Notes under the pieces: generated by a model
Seen by the model: the letters and a program-made list of their open reading frames with translations, nothing else
What the model was told of the DNA's origin: nothing
Database searches by the model: none
Made by a program: the position numbers and the translations under genes
Part shown: piece after piece, positions 6,698 to 14,992 of the stretch
How the letters are laid out: each line of letters starts with the position of its first letter
Position numbering within the stretch: the first letter of the stretch is position 1
Assembly (NCBI GenBank): GCA_020848055.1
Contig: JADLBB010000035.1
Coordinates: 1-15,592 of the forward strand
Length of the DNA stretch: 15,592 nucleotides
DNA from: Chloroflexota bacterium
Lineage (GTDB): Bacteria; Chloroflexota; Limnocylindria; QHBO01
Direction: 5' to 3'

Positions 6698-7744
6698 CTA
6701 GCTGCCGACGGTCAGGGTGCCGGTCATCGTCGGGTGGATGTTGCAGTGGAACTCGTAGTCGCCCGCATCCATGGCCGGAATCACGTAGGTGAACGTCTCG
6801 CCGGGCTGAACGTCGGTGCCGTCGAACTCGATGGCGCCGATGCCGACGTCGTGCACCACCGTGTCGTTGTTGGTGAACTCGATGCAGAAGGACTCGCCCG
6901 CCGGTGCCGACAGGCTCTGCGGGTCGAACTTGAGCGACTGGACCGCCGCCAGCTTGATCGTGGTGCCACAGTCGGCGGGTGAGGCGCTGGGCACCGCGGC
7001 GAGCAGGCCGGCAATGTACGCGTCGTAGTCCGCTCGGGCCATCGCCTGCACGCTGAACCGCATGTCAGCGTGGCCGGCGCCGCAGAACTCGGCGCACTGC
7101 CCGGAGTAGGTCCCGGCCTCGGTGACGGTGAACTCCAGCTCGTTTGGCGGGATCCCCTCTCCGAAGTCGATGAGGTCGCGCTTGATCAGGAAGTCGGGCA
7201 CGAAGAAGGCGTGGTTGACATCGAGGCTCTTGAGGATGAGGCGCACCGGCTCGCCGACCGGCACGGCCAGGACCGGGAGCTTCGCCGCGCTGCCGTTGAC
7301 GACGGCGCCGTTCGAGTAGCGGAAGGTCCATTGCCATTGGAAGCCGTCAACCTCGATGACGGCGCCGGGATGGTCGGACTTCGCGTCAACCTCCGCCAGG
7401 GTGATCATGCTGAACGTGAAGAGGACGAAGACGATGATCGTCGGGATCGCGGTCCACACGATCTCAATCTTGTTGTTGCCGTGGTACTGCTTGGGCAGCG
7501 TGTCGTCACCGGGCTTGCGGCGGTACCGGACGATGGCGTACACGAGGAAGCCCTCGACGCCGACGAAGACGATGACCGCCAGCGCCAGCACCAGCAGATA
7601 CAGGTTGAAGACGTCCTTGCCGGCCTCGGTCTTCGGCTCGGGCGGCAGCATGCAGCCGCCCAACAGGAAGATGAGCAGGAGCGGGGCGGCGACACGAATG
7701 GCGCTTCGCCATCGGGTCCGGCTCGAGGTCGCGGTCGGCTGCAT
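6698..7744 (-). CDS. coxB: Cytochrome c oxidase subunit II fused to a cupredoxin domain
   Basis: This 348-residue lipoprotein is subunit II, which passes electrons to subunit I. A basic N-terminus, hydrophobic core and lipobox LLGGC (C31) form a lipoprotein signal. Two anchoring spans follow (about 44-74 and 94-118). The periplasmic domain holds the complete binuclear CuA set: H178, then C217, E219, C221, H225 and M228 in CAEFCGAGHADM. After a linker, residues 270-348 form a second cupredoxin with a type 1-like copper set: H298 (VVHDVG), then C334, H337 and M340 in FHCNIHPTM. No CxxCH haem motif is present. ATG at 7744 is chosen because it gives a clean signal peptide; GTG at 7801 would add 19 residues, but lies in a possible hairpin. 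Confidence 0.93.
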   Translation of the reverse strand: MQPTATSSRTRWRSAIRVAAPLLLIFLLGGCMLPPEPKTEAGKDVFNLYLLVLALAVIVFVGVEGFLVYAIVRYRRKPGDDTLPKQYHGNNKIEIVWTAIPTIIVFVLFTFSMITLAEVDAKSDHPGAVIEVDGFQWQWTFRYSNGAVVNGSAAKLPVLAVPVGEPVRLILKSLDVNHAFFVPDFLIKRDLIDFGEGIPPNELEFTVTEAGTYSGQCAEFCGAGHADMRFSVQAMARADYDAYIAGLLAAVPSASPADCGTTIKLAAVQSLKFDPQSLSAPAGESFCIEFTNNDTVVHDVGIGAIEFDGTDVQPGETFTYVIPAMDAGDYEFHCNIHPTMTGTLTVGS

Positions 7745-7790
7745 CAGGTCGGTCTTTGCGGCTCCTTGCGGCAGGTGCTGAATCCGGCAG

Positions 7791-7806
7791 GCCCGGACCA
7801 CCGGGC
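7791..7806 (-). repeat. Perfect 6-bp inverted repeat in coxB leader
   Basis: GCCCGG and CCGGGC flank a four-base loop. In minus-strand RNA this would be a GC-only stem 48 to 63 bases upstream of the coxB ATG. The alternative GTG start at 7801 lies in the loop-stem junction and would be masked. It could affect initiation or mRNA stability. In GC-rich DNA a stem this short can also arise by chance. Confidence 0.35.
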
Positions 7807-7839
7807 TCCGGTACGCGGGCTGGCCGCGGCACGGCCCGC

Positions 7840-7845
7840 ATTGTA
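7840..7845 (-). promoter_or_regulatory. Possible -10 box of the coxB operon
   Basis: The minus strand reads TACAAT here, one base from the bacterial -10 consensus and an AT-rich spot in GC-rich DNA, about 95 bases before the coxB ATG. A TTGACG hexamer (7854-7859) matches a -35 box but is only 8 bases away, too close for both to serve one standard promoter. The stretch 7745-7895 is the only sizeable gap upstream of the ten-gene run, so a promoter here is expected. The exact elements are uncertain. Confidence 0.35.
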
Positions 7846-7895
7846 TCGAACAGCGTCAACCGCGCGCCGGTGTTCTCGGCAGGTCCTTAGTCGGA

Positions 7896-8828
7896 TCAGC
7901 GGTCGGGGCAGGTGGCGTCCTCGCTCGGAAGGATGGGACGCACCGCGACCGAGTAGCGATGCTCCCCGTCCTTGGTCCAGCGCGTGATCTCGGTCGCCTC
8001 CGCGAGGGCCGCCCACCACGCCTCCGCATCGGCGCCGGAGACCACGCCGCACCTGCTGCCGTCACCGAACATCGCCACCTCGACGCCGAAGGTCGCCGGG
8101 TCGTCGACTGTCGGCCAGTCCGCCACATCGGCTGGCAGGTCGGCCGGCGGCGGTTCGCCGGTCACGTCGCGCACGTACAGCCGAAGGGCGTCCGGCTGCC
8201 AGAGCCGCCATCCGGCATCCACCCACTCATCCGCCGGGACCGCATCGTCGATCGCGGTCAGCGCCGATGCAAGCGCCGACAGCCTGCGGTGGGCCTCCAT
8301 CTCGGCCGCACTCATCCCGGGCGGCACTCCGGTCTCGCGAGAGACCAATCCGAGGGCGTAGACCCTGATCGTCACGTGGCGACCGGCCGCGTCCAGCTCG
8401 AAAACGGTGTCGGGCGCATCGGCAACCATGGCCGTCGCACCCCGCAGGTCGCGGTCGGCCGTGAACAGCCCGGTATCCTCGACCGCCTCCAGTACGCGCT
8501 GAATGCCCGCCTCGCTGAGCCGCCGGACCTCGATCGGCATGACCGCTGGGCCGGGGAACCTGGCATCCACCGCTCCGGGCCGGAGGACCCGCCCGTCACC
8601 GAGCAGCACGAAGGACGGCATGGCGCGCACGATGAACTCCATCGGCACGAAGCCACCCTGGATGCTCATGACCAGCACGGCGGAGTCCCCTGCGGGATGG
8701 GTGATGTCCCCGCTCGAATCCGGCGATCCGGACGGCGACACCGAGCCGGGAGGAGTCGGTGTGACCGGCGGGGCCGCGCACGCGGACAGGAGCAGGAGCA
8801 CGGCCGCAGTAGCGCTTGAACGTCTCAT
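7896..8828 (-). CDS. Lipoprotein of unknown function
   Basis: This 310-residue protein starts with a lipoprotein signal, MRRSSATAAVLLLLSAC, and a Pro/Ser/Thr-rich linker follows the Cys. It is therefore likely tethered on the outer face of the membrane. The body contains the stretches GGFVPMEFIVRAMPSFVL and LGDGRVLRPG, which recall a family of uncharacterised lipoproteins in high-GC bacteria; I cannot assign a function. Two cysteines near the C-terminus (SRCGVV and the terminal ATCPDR) could form a disulfide. A longer frame to 8975 exists, but ATG at 8828 gives the signal peptide. It is divergent from ctaG by 52 bases and its 3' end precedes the coxB leader, so it may be transcribed towards the oxidase operon. 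Confidence 0.8.
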   Translation of the reverse strand: MRRSSATAAVLLLLSACAAPPVTPTPPGSVSPSGSPDSSGDITHPAGDSAVLVMSIQGGFVPMEFIVRAMPSFVLLGDGRVLRPGAVDARFPGPAVMPIEVRRLSEAGIQRVLEAVEDTGLFTADRDLRGATAMVADAPDTVFELDAAGRHVTIRVYALGLVSRETGVPPGMSAAEMEAHRRLSALASALTAIDDAVPADEWVDAGWRLWQPDALRLYVRDVTGEPPPADLPADVADWPTVDDPATFGVEVAMFGDGSRCGVVSGADAEAWWAALAEATEITRWTKDGEHRYSVAVRPILPSEDATCPDR

Positions 8829-8843
8829 GCCTGCATGGACGCA

Positions 8844-8877
8844 GGACCGCACCGCGCGGTTCCGGGTCGATCGGTCC
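8844..8877. repeat. Nested palindromes in the lipoprotein-ctaG divergent gap
   Basis: The 52-base gap between the two divergent starts holds a perfect 10-bp palindrome, ACCGCGCGGT (8851-8860), lying inside a second dyad, GGACCG (8844-8849) with CGGTCC (8872-8877). A further small inverted repeat, CCTGC/GCAGG, spans 8830-8845. Such symmetry between divergent genes could be an operator that controls both. No clear -10 or -35 boxes are seen. Composition bias makes short GC palindromes common, so confidence is low. Confidence 0.35.
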
Positions 8878-8880
8878 ACA

Positions 8881-9864
8881 ATGCATGCGATGCGCGCCCA
8901 CCTTGCCCGCTGCCTTCCCGCCCTGCTGGGAGCGTGGCTCGTCCTGCCGGGTGCGGCCTTGGCCCACGAGGCCACGGCACCGCCACCCGAGTGGCCCGGC
9001 GTGCTGCTGGCGTGGTCGTTCGACCCGCTGGTCGTCGGGCTGCTGGTAGCTGTGGCGGCCGCCTACGGGTGGGCCGTGCGGCGCGTGGGCCGCGCCCACC
9101 CTGGCAACCCGCATCCGCGCCACCGGACGTGGCTCTTCGGCGGCGGAGTGGCGGCGATCGCCGTCGCCCTGCTCTCGCCGATCGAGGCCTACGAGGGCGT
9201 CCTGTTCAGCGTCCACATGATCCAGCACATGCTGCTTCAGCTCGTGGCGGCGCCGCTCCTGCTGGCCGGTGGCCCGATCACGCTCGCGTTGCGGGCCTCG
9301 TCGCCGGGAGTTCGGAGGCGGCTCCTTGCCGTCCTGCACAGCCGGATCGTGCGCGTCATCTCGTTCCCGCTGGTGGCATGGTTCGTGTTCGCCGCGGTCA
9401 ACTGGGGCTGGCACTTCAGCACGCTCTACGATCAGGCACTCGAAAGCCTGGCGCTCCACTACTTCATGCACGCCACGATGCTCGGTGCCGCGCTGCTGTT
9501 CTGGTGGCCTGCCATCGGCGTCGATCCATCGCCCTGGCGGCTGCCGTACCCGGTGCGGCTGTTCTACCTGTTCCTGGCCATGCCGCAGAACTCGTTCCTG
9601 GGCATCGCGATCATGAACGCGCCGCAGGTCCTCTACCCCCACTACGTCACCAACATTCGCGACTGGGGCATCGCCGCAATCGACGACCAGCGCCTGGGCG
9701 GGGTGATCATGTGGACCCTTGGCGACGTCGCCTTCCTGGCCGGCCTGGCCGTCGTGGTCGCCATGTGGATCAGGCACGAGGAGCGGCGAACGGCGAGCCT
9801 GGACAAACGCCTGGCGGCCGAGCGGGCGGCCCGTGGGGAAGGGGCCTGGCGCCCGAATCGGTGA
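8881..9864 (+). CDS. ctaG: Cytochrome c oxidase assembly factor CtaG (caa3 type)
   Basis: This 327-residue membrane protein matches the Bacillus-type CtaG family, needed for assembly of caa3/aa3 oxidases and probably for CuB insertion. It is unrelated to Cox11, which is also called CtaG in proteobacteria. A signal-like N-terminus ends near ALAHE (about 29), followed by about seven spans. Conserved His-rich sites typical of the family are HMIQHMLLQ (H112, H116), NWGWHFSTLYDQ (H178) and ALHYFMHATM (H193, H197). A longer open frame extends upstream to 8503 but lies antisense to the lipoprotein. ATG at 8881 gives a normal signal; ATG at 8890 is an alternative. No ribosome-binding site is visible, so the transcript may be leaderless. 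Confidence 0.92.
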   Translation: MHAMRAHLARCLPALLGAWLVLPGAALAHEATAPPPEWPGVLLAWSFDPLVVGLLVAVAAAYGWAVRRVGRAHPGNPHPRHRTWLFGGGVAAIAVALLSPIEAYEGVLFSVHMIQHMLLQLVAAPLLLAGGPITLALRASSPGVRRRLLAVLHSRIVRVISFPLVAWFVFAAVNWGWHFSTLYDQALESLALHYFMHATMLGAALLFWWPAIGVDPSPWRLPYPVRLFYLFLAMPQNSFLGIAIMNAPQVLYPHYVTNIRDWGIAAIDDQRLGGVIMWTLGDVAFLAGLAVVVAMWIRHEERRTASLDKRLAAERAARGEGAWRPNR

Positions 9865-9890
9865 GTTTGGGCCCTGTCGGGGAGGGCGCC
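9848..9890. terminator. Possible bidirectional terminator between ctaG and ctaAB
   Basis: GGCGCCC (9848-9854) and GGGCGCC (9884-9890) form a perfect 7-bp inverted repeat across the converging ends of ctaG and the ctaA-ctaB fusion, with a 29-base loop. There is no T-run on either side, and GGCGCC is itself a palindrome, so this could be coincidence. Confidence 0.25.
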
Positions 9891-9892
9891 GG

Positions 9893-11704
<1,812 letters not shown>

Positions 11705-11710
11705 ACAGGG

Positions 11711-11718
11711 CTTCCTTT
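11711..11718 (-). promoter_or_regulatory. Ribosome-binding site deciding the ctaAB start
   Basis: The minus strand reads AAAGGAAG, followed by 6 bases and TTG at 11704. This is the best ribosome-binding match near the gene and supports the rare TTG start over the upstream ATG at 11776, which has no clear site. Confidence 0.6.
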
Positions 11719-11762
11719 CGGCACCGCTGGACGCTCCCGGCGCAGGCCGAACATGATAGTGG

Positions 11763-12767
11763 TCAGGTGGCAGCATCCACCGTGGTGGCGGCCAGCTGCC
11801 GGGCGATGTCGACCACCCAGCTGCCGACCTCGGGTTCGGGCAGGATGGAATCGGGCCGATACAGGATGCGCTCGGGTGCGACGCTGCGTTCGACGGCCCG
11901 ACCGATGATCTTGTCCTGGAACATCGGATCGTATGCCACCAGGATTGGCACGACGATCACCCGCTCGGTGCGCTCCAGCATCGACTCGATCGCGCTCGTG
12001 GTCGGCTGCCGGCTGTAGTTGACCAGGTGGCCACACCACGCGTGCGCGCTGGCGGCGATGCCCAGCTCGCGCTCGACATGCTCGCGAATCGAGATGAAGA
12101 AGCGGTCCCAGTCATCGTTGAACTCGGCGCTGCCGTATCCCACAAGGACCAGGCCATGGCTGGCATCGGCGAGGTCGGCGGGGTCTCCCATCATCTCGCT
12201 CACCCGGCGCACGGTGTTGCGCTGGACGAGGCCCGAAAAATCGAGCAGCGGGGCGACCTCCAGCCGCGCTGATGGCGAATAGACCTCGATCCCCTCGCTG
12301 CCCAGTCGCGCGATCAGCTCGGGATCGTCCACCAGTCCGCAGATGGCCGGGATGTCGTCGAAGCTGTGATCGGAGATGGTGAGCAGGAGCGGGATGACGA
12401 TGACGCGCTCGATGCCGGCCGCGTCGAAGGCCTTCAGTTGCGTCGCGATCGACGGTTCGGTGTACTCCATGAACCCGGTCCGTACCGCCCCCACGCCGGG
12501 TATCGCCAGCAGGCTGTCCGCGACCTCGTCGTGCACGTCGAGCAACAGCCCGCGCCAGGCGGCCGATCGTGAGCCGTGATTGACGAGCAGGATCCCGGTC
12601 CGAGCGTCCGGGTCGAACCCGGGGCGCACCGATTGCGCCCTGGCGGCCTCGCCGGCCGGTGCCGGCGGCGGACCATCCGCGGCATGGGCCCGACGTGCGC
12701 CGGCATGTACAGGGTCGTTTGTCACCTCGTCGGTCACGAGCAATCCACTGACTCCATCCGAATTCAT
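11763..12767 (-). CDS. CbiX/SirB-type tetrapyrrole chelatase, two-domain
   Basis: This 334-residue protein resembles the class II chelatases that insert Co2+, Fe2+ or Ni2+ into tetrapyrroles. After a 55-residue low-complexity leader, domain one has LLVNHGSRSAAW (H64) and IPLLLTISDHSFDDIP (H134), the two histidines that match the SirB/CbiX metal site. Domain two (about 205-330) repeats the fold, but the equivalents are VGYGSAEF (Y211) and PILVAYDPMFQ, with no histidine, so it is probably structural. It contains HAWCGHLVNYSRQP. It lies directly upstream of the haem A fusion, suggesting a haem or sirohaem role; cobalamin genes are absent here. The ATG at 12767 has a weak ribosome-binding site, and the real start could be an internal GTG. 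Confidence 0.82.
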   Translation of the reverse strand: MNSDGVSGLLVTDEVTNDPVHAGARRAHAADGPPPAPAGEAARAQSVRPGFDPDARTGILLVNHGSRSAAWRGLLLDVHDEVADSLLAIPGVGAVRTGFMEYTEPSIATQLKAFDAAGIERVIVIPLLLTISDHSFDDIPAICGLVDDPELIARLGSEGIEVYSPSARLEVAPLLDFSGLVQRNTVRRVSEMMGDPADLADASHGLVLVGYGSAEFNDDWDRFFISIREHVERELGIAASAHAWCGHLVNYSRQPTTSAIESMLERTERVIVVPILVAYDPMFQDKIIGRAVERSVAPERILYRPDSILPEPEVGSWVVDIARQLAATTVDAAT

Positions 12768-12791
12768 GAGCGAAGGAAATGGGCGGTCCCT

Positions 12792-12819
12792 AGCCTAACT
12801 CAAACCGGGAAGGTCGGAA
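12792..12819 (-). promoter_or_regulatory. Possible promoter of the chelatase-ctaAB pair
   Basis: On the minus strand TTCCGA (12814-12819) and TAGGCT (12792-12797) are spaced 16 bases apart, about 25 bases before the ATG at 12767. They lie in the 52-base gap after the MpaB-like gene. Both are imperfect matches to the -35 and -10 consensus, so this is a weak call. The pair could also be co-transcribed with the MpaB-like gene. Confidence 0.35.
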
Positions 12820-13740
12820 TTAGGCGGTGGAGCCGGCAGCCAGGCGAACGCGGCGCTCGGCCTCGCGCGCCACCGGCAAGAGCCGGAACGGGCTCGGCAG
12901 GCCAGGCAGCACCAGACGGCTCAATGCGGCCAGTCGCCTCATCCCGTCCGCGCGCGCCGGAGACCAACCGATACCGTACTGCGCCCGGATGTCCGGGCGC
13001 AGAATGGAGAGGGAGACCAGGTGCATCGCCTCCGCCACGAGATCCGGCATGTGCGGCAGCGGGTGCAGGATGGTGCGGGCGATGGTGCGAGCCTGCGGCG
13101 TGACCCCGACTCGCCCCGAGGAGACCATGTCGTTCATCCAGTCCCGCAGTTCGACCAGAGTCGGCGGGACGCCGTCGGCGGGAACGCCCAGCAGCTCGGC
13201 CACGACGCGAGCCTCGTCGTGGTAGGCCTGGGCGCGCTCCGGGTTGATAGGCCCGACGAAGCGGCGGTAGACGCGCAGGGCGGTATCCACGAGCGTGGCG
13301 TGCACCCACAGCAGTGGCTCGGGGTCGAGCGCGCGGTAGGGGTGGCCGTCGGGCAGCTCCCCCTCCACCGCGGCGTGGATGGCGTTGATGCGCCTGATGG
13401 CGGCACCGGCCTGGCTGCGGGTGCCGAACACCACGTCGAAGCTGCTGGAAAGGGTGCGCATGAGCCGGCCGAAGGGATCGGTGGCGTAGGTCGAGTGATC
13501 GGCCACTCCGGCCGCGACGACTGGATGCGCCGCCTGCAGCAGCAGGGCGCACGACCCACCTGCCAGTACGATGAGCTCGCGGTCCACCTGCCAGGAGGCG
13601 CTGCCCGGTCCGAACAGGCCGCGCGCCTCAGCCAGTGGCGCTTCGCCACCCGCGCTCATCCCCGCGCGGTGGTCCAGCGTCACGCGCGCCGGGTCGTGGC
13701 CCGGCCGGCTGGGGTCATGCAGCGGGAACATGTGCTGCAT
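12820..13740 (-). CDS. Oxygenase MpaB/DUF2236 family protein
   Basis: This protein of about 306 residues belongs to the DUF2236 family (MpaB, latex-clearing protein), haem-type oxygenases or related proteins. Family blocks are GLFGPGSASWQVDRE, LLLQAAHPVVAAGVADHS (H72, H82), DPFGRLMRT and LLWVHATLVDTAL (H147). R92 and T96 in DPFGRLMRT have the same R-x3-T spacing as two catalytic residues described for Lcp, but the alignment was not computed. No signal peptide is seen, so it is probably cytoplasmic or peripheral. The ATG at 13740 is chosen; an upstream ATG at 13779 overlaps the start of the divergent gene by 8 bases. It precedes the chelatase by 52 bases. Confidence 0.85.
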   Translation of the reverse strand: MQHMFPLHDPSRPGHDPARVTLDHRAGMSAGGEAPLAEARGLFGPGSASWQVDRELIVLAGGSCALLLQAAHPVVAAGVADHSTYATDPFGRLMRTLSSSFDVVFGTRSQAGAAIRRINAIHAAVEGELPDGHPYRALDPEPLLWVHATLVDTALRVYRRFVGPINPERAQAYHDEARVVAELLGVPADGVPPTLVELRDWMNDMVSSGRVGVTPQARTIARTILHPLPHMPDLVAEAMHLVSLSILRPDIRAQYGIGWSPARADGMRRLAALSRLVLPGLPSPFRLLPVAREAERRVRLAAGSTA

Positions 13741-13771
13741 CGTAGACCACGCCGCTTGCCATAATCGCGCG

Positions 13772-14992
13772 ATGGACATCGAGGTTGGTCGCTTCAGTGG
13801 CGAGGCGCGCGATTTCTACACCGCGGCGGAGATCGCGTTCGGCACGCACGCGCACGACGAGGACATCGCGCATTTCATCGCGACCTTCGAGCCCGACCGC
13901 GCCATCGCCGCCACGGAGGCCGGCGAGATCGTCGGCACCGCGGGCGCGTACAGTTTCGCGTTCAGCGTCCCCGGAGCGGTCGTGCCGGCCGCCGGGGTGA
14001 CGATCGTGGCGGTCCTGCCGACGCATCGGCGCCGCGGGATCCTGCGCCGCATGATGCGGCACCAGCTGGACGATGTTCACGCTCGTGGCGAGTCCCTCGC
14101 CATCCTGTGGGCCAGCGAGGGCGGCATATACCAGCGATTCGGGTACGGCCTGGCCTCCCTGCACGCATCGATCAAGCTGGCTCGCGATCGCGCAGCGCTG
14201 CGCCTGCCACGAGAGCCCGTTGGGCCAGTCCGATTGGTGAACGTCGCCGAGGCGAGACAGGTGTTCCCGGCCGTCCACGATGCGATCGCCGCGCATCGGC
14301 CTGGCTTCTTCGCGCGCAGCGACGCGTACTGGGAGCACGAGTTCTTCCCCGACCCGCAGCACCGCCGCGACGGACGCAGCGCCGCGTTCGACGTCGTCCA
14401 CGAGACGAACGGTGCCGCCGATGGCTACGCGCGCTACCGGATCAAGGACGACTGGGAGCACGTCGGACCCAACTCCTCGCTCGTGCTGGTCGAGCTCATG
14501 GCAGCCAACCCTGACGCCCACGTTGACCTGTGGGCCTACCTGCTCGGCGTGGACCTCATCGGCCAGATCGAGGCATGGGACCAGCCGGTGGACGATCCCC
14601 TGCTCCTGCTGGTGGCGGAACCACGACGCCTGCGGGCAACGATCGGCGACGCGCTTTGGCTGCGCATCGTTGACGTTGCCGGTGCGCTCGAGGGCCGCAC
14701 CTATCGATCCGATGGAGAACTCGTGTTCGACCTCGGCGACGAGTTCTGCGACTGGAACGCTGGCACCTGGTCGATGACGGTCCAGGACGGCCACGCTCGC
14801 GTCGTCCCGAGCCGCGCGACCGCGCACATCGCGCTGGACGTCACGGACCTGGCCGCGGCCTACCTGGGCGCGTTCAGTTTCGCCCAGCTGGCGGCGGCAG
14901 GCCGCGCCAGGGAGATGGCCGAGGGCGGCATCGGGAGAGCCGACGCCCTCTTCCGAACCGACCGCGCTCCCTGGTGCCCAAGGGTGTTCTGA
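13772..14992 (+). CDS. Eis-like GNAT N-acetyltransferase
   Basis: This 406-residue protein resembles Eis, the multi-acetylating GNAT enzyme of actinobacteria that modifies aminoglycosides and other amines using acetyl-CoA. The acetyl-CoA site is in VAVLPTHRRRGILRRMM (about 79-95). In Mycobacterium tuberculosis Eis, Tyr126 acts as general acid and the carboxylate of the last residue, Phe402, as general base. Here the matching Tyr is Y120 in ASEGGIYQRFGYG, and the chain ends in RVF, so both features are kept. The C-terminal half (about 300-406) has the sterol-carrier-like region of the family. An upstream frame to 13571 exists, but ATG at 13772 starts at the conserved N-terminus. Natural substrate and any resistance role are unknown. 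Confidence 0.9.
   Translation: MDIEVGRFSGEARDFYTAAEIAFGTHAHDEDIAHFIATFEPDRAIAATEAGEIVGTAGAYSFAFSVPGAVVPAAGVTIVAVLPTHRRRGILRRMMRHQLDDVHARGESLAILWASEGGIYQRFGYGLASLHASIKLARDRAALRLPREPVGPVRLVNVAEARQVFPAVHDAIAAHRPGFFARSDAYWEHEFFPDPQHRRDGRSAAFDVVHETNGAADGYARYRIKDDWEHVGPNSSLVLVELMAANPDAHVDLWAYLLGVDLIGQIEAWDQPVDDPLLLLVAEPRRLRATIGDALWLRIVDVAGALEGRTYRSDGELVFDLGDEFCDWNAGTWSMTVQDGHARVVPSRATAHIALDVTDLAAAYLGAFSFAQLAAAGRAREMAEGGIGRADALFRTDRAPWCPRVF

Noticed and set aside
6698..7744. Fused cytochrome c domain on CoxB
   Set aside because: No CxxCH motif; the C-terminal extension has cupredoxin ligands instead.
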